A stretch of 64,000 nucleotides of DNA from Paenibacillus sp. Soil766 (GCF_001428105.1 NZ_LMSJ01000023.1:408929-472928); one strand, 5' to 3'. Counted from the stretch's first letter, positions 45,180 through 56,027 are shown. Numbers and translations are program-made. The notes: a model not told the origin generated them from the sequence alone.

Positions 45180-46745
45180 CTATAAACCTACGTATTCAAA
45201 ATAATCGAAGTCCGCGTAATTCGAGCTCGCCTCTCCATTCCCGCTGGCAAACAGTCCGATATACGCCCCGACGAAGCCGCCTGCTTTATCCGTACTTAGC
45301 ACGGTCCCGTCCGCCTGCTCGACCACCGTCTCCCACTGCTCCGCTTCTTTCGCAACATCGAACCGCAGCGATTGCCCAATGGCTTCGAGCTTCAAGAACA
45401 TCTTTCCTGCCTCTATCACTTTGGAACCAAGCTCCGTTTCAATGCCATTTTCTCGACAGATGACGCGAACGACGGCTTTACCAGAGCTCAACATGGCACA
45501 TTCGAACCGATATTGAAAATTGTGATTCTGCAGCGCCACGAAGCCGGCGGTTTCCGTCGTTCCCTTCGGCGTGAATGCCATCGCCGTACGTACAGCATAG
45601 GAGATATGCTGCTGCCTTCGGCCGACAAAGCTTGGATTGACTTCCTGGGTCATCGACTCAGGTTTGAGCTTCAAGCGAAGATGTCCGGGATTCTCCGTCA
45701 GATTCCAAAACTGCCCTCGCGGTGTTCGAATAAAATTCCACCGCTCCTCCAACACTGGCGCGTCGAAATGATCACAGACCGGCAAAGACGGCCAACGCTT
45801 TTCAGGCAAATTCGGACTTGGCATCTCCCATTCGATTATACCCCGACCAGGATTAACGACCGGCCATCCGTTCTCCCACGCAACAGGCACGAGGAACGTT
45901 TCCCGGCCCATATTCCGGTAAGGCCCCCCATAAGGCCTCGAGGCAAGGCAGACCATCCACCATTCGCCGTGCTGCGTTTCCACAAGGTCGGCGTGACCGA
46001 CATTGACGATACCGTATTGGCTTCCGAGGTGCCGATGGGTTAGAATCGGGTTCATTTTGCAATTCTCATAAGGTCCTGCAAGAGAGCTGCTGCGGGCAAT
46101 CGTTACGGAATGCGTAAAACCGGTTCCTCCCTCGGCAATGACCAGATAATAATAGCCGTTGATTTTGTACAAATGCGGTCCTTCCTGCGCATGAATCTGC
46201 TTCAGGGCGCCGTCCCACAAGCTCAGCTTCGGCCCCGTCAGCTGCTTCGTCTCCAGATCCAGCTCCTGCAGCCAGATCTCCATATGCTTCGGATATTGCT
46301 GGCCCTCAGGAGGGACACGATTTCCGGTGTAATACACCTTCCCGTCATCGTCAAAAAACAAGGAGGGATCGATACCAGGCGCATCGTTTAACCAATACGG
46401 CTCCGACCAGTCTCCAGCAGGATCAGCGGCGGTGACGAAGAAATTTTTCCGCGCTCCAGTGGCGCTCTCCACAAACGTGGTGATCATGTAAAATATACCT
46501 TCATGGTACCGGATCGTCGGCGCATAAATCCCGCGGGACGCAGGCGTTCCGTCCAAATTTAACTGCGAAGGCCGATCGAGCACATGCCCGATTTGCCTCC
46601 AGTTGACCAAGTCCTTGCTATGAAAAATCGGCACGCCGGGAAAATATTCAAACGTCGACGTGACCATGTAATAGTCTTCACCAACACGACAAATCGAAGG
46701 ATCCGGGTAGAATCCTGGCAGAATTGGATTGCGAAACATTCGCAT
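45180..46745 (-). CDS. GH43 beta-xylosidase/alpha-L-arabinofuranosidase
   Basis: This 521-residue enzyme has a GH43 propeller with base D15 (FYPDPS), D126 (GIDPSLFF) and acid E188 (AQEGPHL), followed by a C-terminal beta-sandwich from about 320 as in family 43 xylosidases. It has no signal peptide. AAAGGAG lies eight bases before the ATG. It lies 34 bp before the GH28-GH43 gene and should remove xylose or arabinose from imported pectin or arabinan side chains. Sequence alone does not choose between the two sugars. Confidence 0.9.
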   Translation of the reverse strand: MRMFRNPILPGFYPDPSICRVGEDYYMVTSTFEYFPGVPIFHSKDLVNWRQIGHVLDRPSQLNLDGTPASRGIYAPTIRYHEGIFYMITTFVESATGARKNFFVTAADPAGDWSEPYWLNDAPGIDPSLFFDDDGKVYYTGNRVPPEGQQYPKHMEIWLQELDLETKQLTGPKLSLWDGALKQIHAQEGPHLYKINGYYYLVIAEGGTGFTHSVTIARSSSLAGPYENCKMNPILTHRHLGSQYGIVNVGHADLVETQHGEWWMVCLASRPYGGPYRNMGRETFLVPVAWENGWPVVNPGRGIIEWEMPSPNLPEKRWPSLPVCDHFDAPVLEERWNFIRTPRGQFWNLTENPGHLRLKLKPESMTQEVNPSFVGRRQQHISYAVRTAMAFTPKGTTETAGFVALQNHNFQYRFECAMLSSGKAVVRVICRENGIETELGSKVIEAGKMFLKLEAIGQSLRFDVAKEAEQWETVVEQADGTVLSTDKAGGFVGAYIGLFASGNGEASSNYADFDYFEYVGL

Positions 46746-46780
46746 AAGTTCAGCTCCTTTAGTACCTATAACATGAAGTG

Positions 46781-46813
46781 AAACTCTGGAGTCTCATCAG
46801 GACCCCAGAGTTT
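46781..46813 (-). terminator. Hairpin after the giant pectinase gene
   Basis: AAACTCTGG and CCAGAGTTT pair on the minus strand with a modest T-rich tail (TTTCACTTC), 12 bp after the pectinase stop and before the GH43 gene. It is probably leaky, so the downstream hydrolases could still be co-transcribed at a lower level. Confidence 0.6.
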
Positions 46814-46824
46814 GATCACTCCCT

Positions 46825-49800
46825 CTAACTACCTTTCGTCCAACTGGCAATCAGGGCATTCACGTCCGTGCCGAGAATCGCCTTCGCTTGTTCGGAGACA
46901 TGCTGCTGCAGGGCTTTGTTATTCAAATGTTCTAGGAAATCCTGCAAATGCTTCTCCGCCTGATTCCCATGTCCCTTCCTCCACCCACTTTCTGCTTGAT
47001 CCAATTTGTTGCTTAATTGCGCCAGCATTGGCCCTCGCACATCGCCTGATTGACGATAGCGTTCGATCAGATTGCGGATCGACTCCGCACTAGTGACGAC
47101 TTTGACAGTATACTGCGCTGCAAATGTATTGCCGGCGTTATCCACAACCGTCACCACAATCACATGGTTTCCGAGCTGACCCGCCCAATCCAGCGTAGTT
47201 CCCAGCTCGTAAGGCTGCGCATCCACCGTCACGGATTGCTGCTTCACACCTGACAAAACGTCTGATGTCTGCAGTTGAAGTGCAAATGGCTGACTGTCCG
47301 AGATGTCGAGAGCACTGCCGAGCGGCTTCCCGTATACCGATGCGATCACCGTTGGCAGCGTTCGATCGATCCAAATATTGGACGTATGCGCAGCTTCGGT
47401 ATTCCCTGCCGCATCGACACTATAATAGGTCAGTGTATGCTTTCCTTCTGCCTGGAAGCGGATCGAATTGCCTTCCTTCAGCGTTAGCAAAGGACCTCCA
47501 TCGATGGCATAATACGTTGCCGAAACACCCGACAAGTTATCGGAAGTCGAGAGTATCACGACAACCTCCTGATTCACCCAACCCGCAGGAGCGTCGTCAT
47601 TCGTTGTTGGCGCCTCTTGATCCGGCGTCGCAAAGACAACTTGATACGTCCGTTCGCTGCCGTCTTGTGCTGTGACGCGAACAACCGCCGTACCCGGCAC
47701 TGCTGACGCTTGAAGCACGACAACACGGGATTCCCCTGACAATGCTGTTGCGGCAACGACAGGAACGATGCCTACAGCTGTAAGATCTATCTGATACATC
47801 GTCTTCATTGGCGAGAATTCAGGTACGGAGACGCCGTTCACTGTTAGACTCGCAAGCTCACGGTTGCCGTCTGGCAGCGCTGCCTGCGCGAGCGGATTCC
47901 AACCGTCGATGCCGCTAAACACGTTAGCCGGCAGATAAAGCGCTGCCTCCTCCGGCGTCAATTGCTTCGCCCAGCTGAAGCGGCTCTTCGCATTCGCTCC
48001 AGGGCCATAGCTGGCGAATTCACCGTAGCGTGCTGATTTCTCGTTGAGCGGATTTCCCCAGTTATTCCAGCCGGTTGGCGCAATATGCTCACCGAGGTAG
48101 CTGTTGATATAGATGACGTTGGCATCAGCACGCCAAGGTCTGCCCATCGCAACGCCGGTAATGCCCGGCTCCGCAGTAATCCGGCTATTCAGGAACACAT
48201 AGCCCGGCTTACCTGCCGCCGTCGATGCCGCCGTCACATAGCCGCCACCTAAGCTGTGCATAGTGCTGTTTTCAAACACTGCCGCAGCATTTCCAAATAT
48301 GAAGTCCACTGTGCCCGCAATATAGCTGTCGACATAATAGTGCCGGCCGTTGTTCGCGTAGAGCGTATCTTGGTAGCCTAATAACCGAACATCGCGGAAA
48401 AGGAGTCGATCCGCATTCGCGTACAGCGCAACAGCCTGGCCGGCCGTGATGCCGGCATCGTTCTGAATCGTCAAATGCTCTGCTGTGAAATCGCTCGCTT
48501 GTACGCGGAAGCTGTAGCTGCCAGACGTTCCCACCGCATTGCCATTCGCATCCAACGTGCTGGCTGCATCCCCGTAGACAAGCACTGTACCGTCTCGGCT
48601 TTCGCCAATCATCCGTACCTTGACCTTCGAGGACGGGAGATCCAGCTTTTCACGATAAACACCGTTATTGATCTTAATAATCGTTGGTGCAGCACTATTC
48701 GCCGGTACCGCATTAATAGCGTCCTGCACCTTCGCATATTGCCCGCTTCCATCCGCCGCAACGGTCAGAACCAATGCTGGCGCTTCTTGAACGGTCGCGG
48801 AGCCTTGCCCTTCGCCAGCGTCATTCAACGCTGTCACGCGATACACATACGGTTTGCCATTGATCAGCCCCGTGTCCGTAAGGCGCGCTGCGGTCAAGCC
48901 TTGCGCGATGGCGGCATAAGCCCCATCCGGCGAATCGCTTCGTTTCACGGTATAGGAAGCCGCGCCAGGTACTGCTGTCCAGCTGAGCGTGATACTGCCG
49001 TTCCCTGGGTCTGCAGCTAGACCCGCCGGACCAGCCAATGTACCGTCTTCGGCCGATGGACGTACACCAATCGCATCCGAAGCTAAGCTGTTCGCATGGC
49101 TATTCGCTGCAGTCACCTGGTAGTAGGCAGGCGAACCGTTCACTAATCCGTTATCTACATAGGAAGTTCCAGTTACATGATCGGCAACGACTGCAAAAGG
49201 CCCATTCGCCTGCTGCGAACGCTGCACAGTATAGAACTCGGCGCCAGCGACCGCTCCCCACTGGAGGCTAGCCGCTTGTTGCATCGGCTGTGCCATTACA
49301 ACTGGCGTGGCAAGGTGGCCGTAAGGTGTAGCAGTAATGACGGCCGAATCTGCCCCCTCACCGCCGATACTCGTTGCCGAAACGGCATAGTAGTAAGTCG
49401 TTCCATTATCAAGACCACCGTCACGATAGGACATCGTCGTGATGCCGCTGCCCACCGAGGTCCACGGACCTGTCGGGCTTGTGCTTCTTTTAACCGTATA
49501 GCTCGTCGCATACGTTACGTTTTCCCAGGCCAGATCCACCTGTGCATTGCGCCCTGCCGACGTTAACCCTGCAGGCGCAGCTGGTTTCACGGCCGATACC
49601 GAAGGCGTCACCGCTGCTTGATTGGAAACGCCGCTTTCCCCTGTCACGCCTGTAGCTGTGATGACATAGTAGTAAGTCGTGCCGTTGACGACTGTTTCAT
49701 CGACATACGAAACGTCGGTGAGTCCTGCAGCGACCGTCGCAAACGGTCCACCGTCCGTTGTGCTCCGCTTGACATTATAGGTGGACGCTCCGTCGGCTGC

Positions 49801-52800
49801 GGACCATGCCAATTGCACTTTGCTGTTGCCAGCAGTCACTGTCAATCCTTTTGGCGTCTCAACCGGCTCTACGTAGACTTTCAAATTATCATAATACATC
49901 GTCCCTTTGCCTGTTCCCGGCGTCTTCGCCGAAATGCGGGCAATGCCCGATGTTCGAAGATCCGCTTGCAACGGCGCTTGTTCAACTAAGTTGTTATTGA
50001 TGTAAATGTCCGCTGTTTGCGCCCCGACATTGGCAACCACCTTCAAGTTGAGCCATTGATTGTTCGCAGGCGGGTCGATCAACTTATAATCTGCGCTATT
50101 TTTCTTATACACAAGCGTATAATTCGCTTCCGCAGCAGGCGCAGTCGGCTTGCGCAGCTGGAACGACAGCGCCGTCTTGCTGCCTGACTCATCCTGCAGA
50201 TTAAGCACACTCGAAGTTCCCGGCCATCCTGACGAGGCGATATCGACCTCCAGGACGAATTTCCCTGTTTGTGGAGCAAATTTACGGATGAGCTCTGTAC
50301 TGCCAACACCATTGTCATACAGGATTAACGCTTGCTTGGACGTATTGCCTGTCATGCTCGCAGGAGCATCGGTCACGACGACTTTGTGATCGGCATCCTG
50401 AGGGATCGGCGAGAACGTGTAGCCCGCAGGTGTCGTATCCAGCGTCTCCACCTCGAAATCTTCGTCGACATAATAGATCGTCTCCGGCTCACCATCTGGA
50501 ACTGCACTTACCTCCGGAGAGTTAAAGCTGGTGCCGATGGCATTCTGAGCCGTAACGACATAGTAATAAGATTTGCCCGGAATTAAGTTCAAATCCGTAT
50601 AAGTCGGTGCAGCAATCCCCTCTGCAATCTTCGCATAAGGGCCGCCCGGCATTTCGCTGCGATAGATGTGATAGGCAGCCGCACTTGAAATTCCAGTCCA
50701 AGCTAAGCTTACAGACCTGGTCCCTGCTGACGCCGTCAATCCGCTAGGCGCCGTCGGAAAGTCCTTATCCAGCGAATGTACTGCTGCTTCTGAGAAATCC
50801 GAGGCGTTGTATTTATTCACATCATCGTCCACTTTGGCGGCATCTGCCGCCAGACCGACGTAGACGGTCTCTGCCATCGGCAGCGTGGTCATATCAACAA
50901 CGAACCAGTCTGTTCCATTCTCCGAAACCAAGGAAGTGAACTGGTTGCCTAATCGAACGAGCTTCACCCAATAGGGCGTACTGATAAAATCCTCCGGCTC
51001 CACGCGGTTCACCGTACCGCCTTCCGATGTACGGTTGAATACGATGCTCTTCTTGCCGTATTTCACATAGGAGACCATCAACGCCGCAAATTTGGAAGAA
51101 GCGCTCAGGTTCTCACGAATCATCACACCGGCTTCGGCCTCGTCATCGGTTGCCGTAATCTTGTCGACACGAGCCACAATCTCGCCGTTGCCAGTCAACG
51201 GCTGATAAGCAAAATGGAAGTTATCCTCAGCTCCCCAGATATCCCCCGCCGATTTCACCGTAACCTCTGTCGCCGATGCCCCTATTTGCGTGTGGCCAGC
51301 AATGCCAGGGGTCCCGATATCTTGGGACTGCCACGGCGCGATGCTGCCCGATTTATTCACATGAACTGCAACATTGCTCGACTGCGTGGACGTACCCGTG
51401 TTGTCAATGGCGCGGATCGTAAGGAAATACGTGCCGTCCTGGGCATTTTTCCACGTATACGTGTACGGAGCGGTTGCATCCTCGCCCAACTTTACATCGT
51501 TCAGATAAAATTCCACTTTCGCCACGGAACCGTCGACATCCGCTGCGCCCGCTGTGATCTCAACATCTGTGCCAGCTGTCACAAGTGTATGATCCGAAGG
51601 AGACGCGATAGCCGCCGTCGGATTCACCGATCCGTTACCAGTGATGCCGTTCAAGTAGACTTCCAGGTTGCGGTAGCCTGTCGCGTGCATTGCATTGCGG
51701 TCTGCAGGATCGTTAGGGTTCAGCTGATGAGCCAGCTCCCACGCATCCGGCATGCCGTCATGATCGCTGTCCGCCTGCGTTGAGACCGCCTGCGCAAACT
51801 CGGGGTATCCGCCAACCTCACGCTGTGAGTTAATATGGCGCCCAGTTCCATTTCGGACGTCCTGAACAATACGGGCATCCGTCGCATCCCGCTTAGGTAC
51901 AGACGCTCCAGCTTGTGCAAGCACGTGCGCATAGGCATCTTCTGCCGACTCAGGCGTTACTGGCTGCGGCATAACAACCGGTGAATTCAGCTTCGAAGCT
52001 GGATTCGCGAGAGTTCCTACCCCCTTCCAATTGTCCGCCGTAACGGCAGGAGAGCCATGCATGATATTGCCGCCGACAAAGAGGCGGGTGTCCGCGCTCA
52101 CATCGAGGAAAATCATCTCGCGGGCGTTACGGTACGTGCTCGGTCCAAATTTGTAGTAATTATTGCGCAAGTTATAGCGGCCCTGCTCCCCGCCATAGGA
52201 AGAGAAAAAGCCCCAATCATAAATTACGTTGTTATACATATCCGTAGGAAAGTTCGGAGACCCGGCAAATCGGGGATTCCGACTGACGTTATGCGCAATC
52301 AGATTGTGATGGAACGTGGCGTTGTTGCCGCCCCAAATTCCCGCATAGCCGTGACGGCCTTTCTGATGCGACGTCATCAGCATACTTTCCGACGCAATCG
52401 ACCACTGTACCGTCGTATTCTCATTCACATACATGCTGAGGACTTCATCTACCGACCAACTAAACGAGCTATGATCGACGATGATGTTCTTATGGTATCG
52501 ACCGCCAAACGCATCGTCCTCGCTCGGATAACGATCTCCAAGCCGGAACCGCATATACCGCATAATCAGATTATCCGCCTCAAAATAGGTGGCATAATCG
52601 GACACGGTGATCCCTTCCCCCGGCGCCGTTTGTCCAGCGATGGTCAGGTTCGCGCCGGTAATCTTCAACGGCGATTGCAGATGGATCGTACCGCCGACCC
52701 GGAAGACGATCGTTGTATTGCTTTGGCTGACCCCATCCCGCAGTGAGCCAGGACCGGAATCCGCCAGCGTCGTCACCTCATAGACGCTGCCGCCTCTGCC

Positions 52801-53409
52801 GCCGGTGGTGTACATACCTCCACCTTCAGCTCCGGGGAATGCAGGGGTACCGTCATTCACCAAGCGCCACTTTTGCGTTTCCAAGCCTTGATACGGTTCC
52901 AGACGGACGCGCCGTGCGTCTGCATCAAGCGTCAAGACTTTGGAGGTATCTGTTTTACTTGCAATTTTGTACCGGACATAGCCCTCTTCATTCAGAGGCT
53001 CCGCCGGGATGAATTGCCAGAGCTGCTCCTCTTTGGCTGCCTCCTCATAGAGCACGGTATCTCCTTCGAGTGTCCACGCCTTCGGTGATAGCAGTTTCTG
53101 GGTCGTCATATTGACGAGCTTATAATTGATGCCGTCCGCAGAATCCAGGCGCCAGCGCTCATTCGTTTGATTTTGCGTAAACCAGACGTTGATCGGATCA
53201 TTGTTGCTGTAGCCTGTAATATTGATGTTATCGCCATTCGCGCCTACGATCCTGAATTCCTGAAAAGGAGCAGCGACCGATACGGCCGCCTCCTCCGCTG
53301 AAACCTTTGATTCCGGCAAGGCAAATACACTCACCATGGATACAAGTAAGGATGCTATGAGCATCAGAATGATACTTTTTCGAGCTGCAGTTTTGCGACG
53401 TTTGACCAC
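46825..53409 (-). CDS. Giant secreted pectate lyase / pectin methylesterase, multidomain
   Basis: This 2194-residue protein starts with GTG at 53409 (AAAGGAG eight bases before). Domains in order, approximate: signal peptide 1-40; ricin-type trefoil 50-185; PL1-type pectate lyase 190-600 (FPGAEGGGMYTTGGRGG, VDHSSFSWSVDE, Asp-rich DSDHDGMPDAWE); Ig-like 600-685; DUF1349-like 690-880; FN3; concanavalin-like 1000-1200; four FN3; CE8 pectinesterase 1590-1890 (GYQDTLYA, GTVDFIFG, GRPWR); cadherin-like and two Ig-like domains; FIMAH-like helical domain in the last 80 residues. It should demethylate and cut pectin outside the cell. No LPxTG or SLH anchor is seen. Confidence 0.93.
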   Translation of the reverse strand: MVKRRKTAARKSIILMLIASLLVSMVSVFALPESKVSAEEAAVSVAAPFQEFRIVGANGDNINITGYSNNDPINVWFTQNQTNERWRLDSADGINYKLVNMTTQKLLSPKAWTLEGDTVLYEEAAKEEQLWQFIPAEPLNEEGYVRYKIASKTDTSKVLTLDADARRVRLEPYQGLETQKWRLVNDGTPAFPGAEGGGMYTTGGRGGSVYEVTTLADSGPGSLRDGVSQSNTTIVFRVGGTIHLQSPLKITGANLTIAGQTAPGEGITVSDYATYFEADNLIMRYMRFRLGDRYPSEDDAFGGRYHKNIIVDHSSFSWSVDEVLSMYVNENTTVQWSIASESMLMTSHQKGRHGYAGIWGGNNATFHHNLIAHNVSRNPRFAGSPNFPTDMYNNVIYDWGFFSSYGGEQGRYNLRNNYYKFGPSTYRNAREMIFLDVSADTRLFVGGNIMHGSPAVTADNWKGVGTLANPASKLNSPVVMPQPVTPESAEDAYAHVLAQAGASVPKRDATDARIVQDVRNGTGRHINSQREVGGYPEFAQAVSTQADSDHDGMPDAWELAHQLNPNDPADRNAMHATGYRNLEVYLNGITGNGSVNPTAAIASPSDHTLVTAGTDVEITAGAADVDGSVAKVEFYLNDVKLGEDATAPYTYTWKNAQDGTYFLTIRAIDNTGTSTQSSNVAVHVNKSGSIAPWQSQDIGTPGIAGHTQIGASATEVTVKSAGDIWGAEDNFHFAYQPLTGNGEIVARVDKITATDDEAEAGVMIRENLSASSKFAALMVSYVKYGKKSIVFNRTSEGGTVNRVEPEDFISTPYWVKLVRLGNQFTSLVSENGTDWFVVDMTTLPMAETVYVGLAADAAKVDDDVNKYNASDFSEAAVHSLDKDFPTAPSGLTASAGTRSVSLAWTGISSAAAYHIYRSEMPGGPYAKIAEGIAAPTYTDLNLIPGKSYYYVVTAQNAIGTSFNSPEVSAVPDGEPETIYYVDEDFEVETLDTTPAGYTFSPIPQDADHKVVVTDAPASMTGNTSKQALILYDNGVGSTELIRKFAPQTGKFVLEVDIASSGWPGTSSVLNLQDESGSKTALSFQLRKPTAPAAEANYTLVYKKNSADYKLIDPPANNQWLNLKVVANVGAQTADIYINNNLVEQAPLQADLRTSGIARISAKTPGTGKGTMYYDNLKVYVEPVETPKGLTVTAGNSKVQLAWSAADGASTYNVKRSTTDGGPFATVAAGLTDVSYVDETVVNGTTYYYVITATGVTGESGVSNQAAVTPSVSAVKPAAPAGLTSAGRNAQVDLAWENVTYATSYTVKRSTSPTGPWTSVGSGITTMSYRDGGLDNGTTYYYAVSATSIGGEGADSAVITATPYGHLATPVVMAQPMQQAASLQWGAVAGAEFYTVQRSQQANGPFAVVADHVTGTSYVDNGLVNGSPAYYQVTAANSHANSLASDAIGVRPSAEDGTLAGPAGLAADPGNGSITLSWTAVPGAASYTVKRSDSPDGAYAAIAQGLTAARLTDTGLINGKPYVYRVTALNDAGEGQGSATVQEAPALVLTVAADGSGQYAKVQDAINAVPANSAAPTIIKINNGVYREKLDLPSSKVKVRMIGESRDGTVLVYGDAASTLDANGNAVGTSGSYSFRVQASDFTAEHLTIQNDAGITAGQAVALYANADRLLFRDVRLLGYQDTLYANNGRHYYVDSYIAGTVDFIFGNAAAVFENSTMHSLGGGYVTAASTAAGKPGYVFLNSRITAEPGITGVAMGRPWRADANVIYINSYLGEHIAPTGWNNWGNPLNEKSARYGEFASYGPGANAKSRFSWAKQLTPEEAALYLPANVFSGIDGWNPLAQAALPDGNRELASLTVNGVSVPEFSPMKTMYQIDLTAVGIVPVVAATALSGESRVVVLQASAVPGTAVVRVTAQDGSERTYQVVFATPDQEAPTTNDDAPAGWVNQEVVVILSTSDNLSGVSATYYAIDGGPLLTLKEGNSIRFQAEGKHTLTYYSVDAAGNTEAAHTSNIWIDRTLPTVIASVYGKPLGSALDISDSQPFALQLQTSDVLSGVKQQSVTVDAQPYELGTTLDWAGQLGNHVIVVTVVDNAGNTFAAQYTVKVVTSAESIRNLIERYRQSGDVRGPMLAQLSNKLDQAESGWRKGHGNQAEKHLQDFLEHLNNKALQQHVSEQAKAILGTDVNALIASWTKGS

Positions 53410-53490
53410 AATCCAAACTCCTTTCTCTGTACAAAAGGTTGATGACAACAATCGAATTGCCTTCAGCTGTAGATCTGGTTGTCGCTATGC

Positions 53491-55020
53491 TTATTTTTTA
53501 GCCTTTAGGTGCGCGGCCTTATACTCTTCCAACAGCTTGTCGCCGCCGGCTTTCTTCCATTTGTCGACTTCCGCTTTCCAGCCCGCTTCGTCGATTTTCC
53601 CCATAATGAATTTCGTCTCAGCATCCGTAATCATTTGCTCCAGCTCTTTCCCGCGTTCGGTGTAGGTAGCGGAGATAAGCGTAAGCGCTGGATTCCCGAC
53701 AACATACTTGTCATTCTCGCTGACCAGCTTGTTGTTTTTGAGGAACAGATCCGTTTGCTTCATCGTTTTGTCCATATTGTAGGCTTCACCGCGTTGGATC
53801 AAGGAGTCGCGATACGGCTTTACTTCTTTGAAATCAGCATCGGTGTCGAGCGGAAGTGTGAAATTGCCATCTACCTTGTAGTGCTTGCCTTCAATCCCTT
53901 TATTGATGAGATTAACCATCTCTTTTTCTAGTAGCTTATCCAGGAAGGTCAGAACGCGTTTCAATTCCGCTTCCGTTTTCACCGAAGATTTCGGAATTGC
54001 CAAGATGCCTGCATTTCCATTCTCCGCCGGTACACGGACACCCGCTGGGCCTTCCAACCCAATTGCATCGATAAGCGCGTTCGGTACAACTTTCGAAAGA
54101 TTTGTCTGCATGGTTTGCGCATTCCCGCCTGAAATTCGTAGCGTTACACGCCCAGCTTCATAGGCTTTATCGATCGTTGTCGTATCAGATACAGCAAAGT
54201 CCGTGTTAATCAGCTTTTCATCATACAACCGTTTGAACAGCTTCATCGTCGCAAAAAATTCGTCCGTCAAGAACTCCGGTGTGAAATTGCCTTGCGCATC
54301 CACTTTCCATTTATTCGGCCCGCCCTGTGCAACACTCAGACGAGTTAATGTGGAAGCTGTACCTTGGTTGTAGTTTTTATCCAGCATAAAACCGTAGGTA
54401 TCCTTCTTCCCATTCTTATCCGGATCGGACTCTGCCGAGTATTTCAGCACGTTGTACCATTCATCAAGCGACTTCGGCACCTTCAGTCCGGCTGCATCCA
54501 GCCAATCCTTCCGGTAGTGAATCACGGCACGTCCTACGTTTCGGTAAATCGGGATGCCGTACAGCTTGCCGTCCACCTTGATGTTGTCATAATACGTTTG
54601 CGGTTGTGCGGCCAGGTTCTTGTAGTCCTTCAGATAAGGACCTAGCTCCCAGAAGGTGCCCGATTGCATCGCGCTGATAATCGTCGGGATATAACCGACC
54701 TTCATCAACTTAGGAAGCTCGCCGGAAGCGATCATTACGTTGATCTTATCATCATAGGCAGAAGCTGGAATCCATTGGAAAGACAGATTCGTATTCGTGT
54801 ATTTCGCTATTGCTTCCTCCATTGGATTGCCTTTCGGTGGAATCTCGCCAACCTGTGAAACGACGATCGACATGTCGAGCGGCTTCGTATCCTCTTTCAC
54901 AGCTGTACTTGCTGCAGGACTGTTGCTGCCAGACGTCGGCTCATTGTTTGTGCTGCATGCAGTGAGCGTGACAGATGCGAGTAAGGTGACGCCCATTAGT
55001 AGAGATGCTTTTTTCCTCAT
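53491..55020 (-). CDS. Sugar-binding lipoprotein, LplA-like (paralog 1)
   Basis: This 509-residue binding protein has a signal peptide with lipobox LTAC and a Ser/Asn/Ala linker. GGAGGGG precedes the ATG. It is clearly related along its whole length to the protein at 57293-58789 (shared GGPNKW, ISGGNAQT-like and ITDAETKFIMG-IDEAGWK motifs). It lies between the LplC permease and the pectinase, so it is the likely main receptor for pectin-derived oligosaccharides. Confidence 0.92.
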   Translation of the reverse strand: MRKKASLLMGVTLLASVTLTACSTNNEPTSGSNSPAASTAVKEDTKPLDMSIVVSQVGEIPPKGNPMEEAIAKYTNTNLSFQWIPASAYDDKINVMIASGELPKLMKVGYIPTIISAMQSGTFWELGPYLKDYKNLAAQPQTYYDNIKVDGKLYGIPIYRNVGRAVIHYRKDWLDAAGLKVPKSLDEWYNVLKYSAESDPDKNGKKDTYGFMLDKNYNQGTASTLTRLSVAQGGPNKWKVDAQGNFTPEFLTDEFFATMKLFKRLYDEKLINTDFAVSDTTTIDKAYEAGRVTLRISGGNAQTMQTNLSKVVPNALIDAIGLEGPAGVRVPAENGNAGILAIPKSSVKTEAELKRVLTFLDKLLEKEMVNLINKGIEGKHYKVDGNFTLPLDTDADFKEVKPYRDSLIQRGEAYNMDKTMKQTDLFLKNNKLVSENDKYVVGNPALTLISATYTERGKELEQMITDAETKFIMGKIDEAGWKAEVDKWKKAGGDKLLEEYKAAHLKAKK

Positions 55021-55123
55021 TCTTGTTCCCCTCCGGTATCGGATTATAATTCTATGTGATCTCGCGCACTTCGATTAGATGTACGGGAGGTTCATAGCAG
55101 TTCAGGCGGCAGGCTGCACAAGG

Positions 55124-55996
55124 CTAACCCTTGACAGAGCCCAGCATGACACCTTTGGCAAAATGCTTTTGAAGAAACGGATACACAAGCAAGATTGGAA
55201 TGGTAGCAAATACGATAACGGCCATCCGGATCGTCAGCGGTTGAATTTCTGTCGTATCAATGGTGTTGTCACCGATACTGCTCGAAGCAAGTATGACGAT
55301 TTCCCTGAGCAGCACTTGAATCGGCCACTTGGTGTTGTCGTTAATGTACAGAATGGCGTTAAAGAACTGATTCCAGTGACCGACCGCGTAGAAGAGCCCA
55401 AAAGTTGCCATCGCTGGCAGCGACAACGGCAGGACAATTCGAAACAACACACTCACATCGTTGCAGCCATCAATCCGTGCAGAATCTTCAAGCCCGTCCG
55501 GAATCTGTTGGAAAAAGTTTTTCAGCACAATTAGATTAAACGCTGAGATTGCACTCGGGATCATCAAGGACCACAAGGTGTTGGTCAAATGCAGCGACTT
55601 GACGACAAAATAGGTCGGAATCATTCCCCCGCCGAACAGCATCGTAAACAGCACAGCCAGCAGAATGAACTGGCGTCCACGAAGGTTCGCCTTCGCCAGC
55701 GGATACGCCATGAGCGCTGTGAACAGCAAATTGATCAGCGTTCCAACAACCGTTATGTAAATCGAGACCAGCATGCTGCGAAACAACGTATTCGTGGAGA
55801 AAATGTACCGATAGGAAGCGAGCGACCATTCCTTTGGCCATAGAATCATGCCTCCCCTCGCGACCTCGGAGGGGCTTGTGAAGGAAACGGCTAATACATA
55901 AACAAAAGGCAGCACGCAGACGAGCGCGATGATCAGCAGCAGCGCACAGTTAATGAGATCGAAGATGCGGTTGCCGATCGTTTTATCTTGAGTCAT
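55124..55996 (-). CDS. Carbohydrate ABC permease, LplC-like
   Basis: This 290-residue permease has six helices, the EAA loop GLEDSARIDGCNDVSVLFRI and the C-terminal VMLGSVKG. AAGGAGG precedes the ATG. It is paired with the LplB protein encoded 31 bp upstream, in the pectin locus. Confidence 0.92.
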   Translation of the reverse strand: MTQDKTIGNRIFDLINCALLLIIALVCVLPFVYVLAVSFTSPSEVARGGMILWPKEWSLASYRYIFSTNTLFRSMLVSIYITVVGTLINLLFTALMAYPLAKANLRGRQFILLAVLFTMLFGGGMIPTYFVVKSLHLTNTLWSLMIPSAISAFNLIVLKNFFQQIPDGLEDSARIDGCNDVSVLFRIVLPLSLPAMATFGLFYAVGHWNQFFNAILYINDNTKWPIQVLLREIVILASSSIGDNTIDTTEIQPLTIRMAVIVFATIPILLVYPFLQKHFAKGVMLGSVKG

Positions 55997-56027
55997 GATG
56001 GAAGCCTCCTTTTTTACTAGGTGGGGA

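Noticed and set aside
42007..53088. Many plus-strand open frames opposite the pectin locus
   Set aside because: They are shadows of GC-rich minus-strand genes with clear catalytic motifs; none has its own ribosome site and domain.
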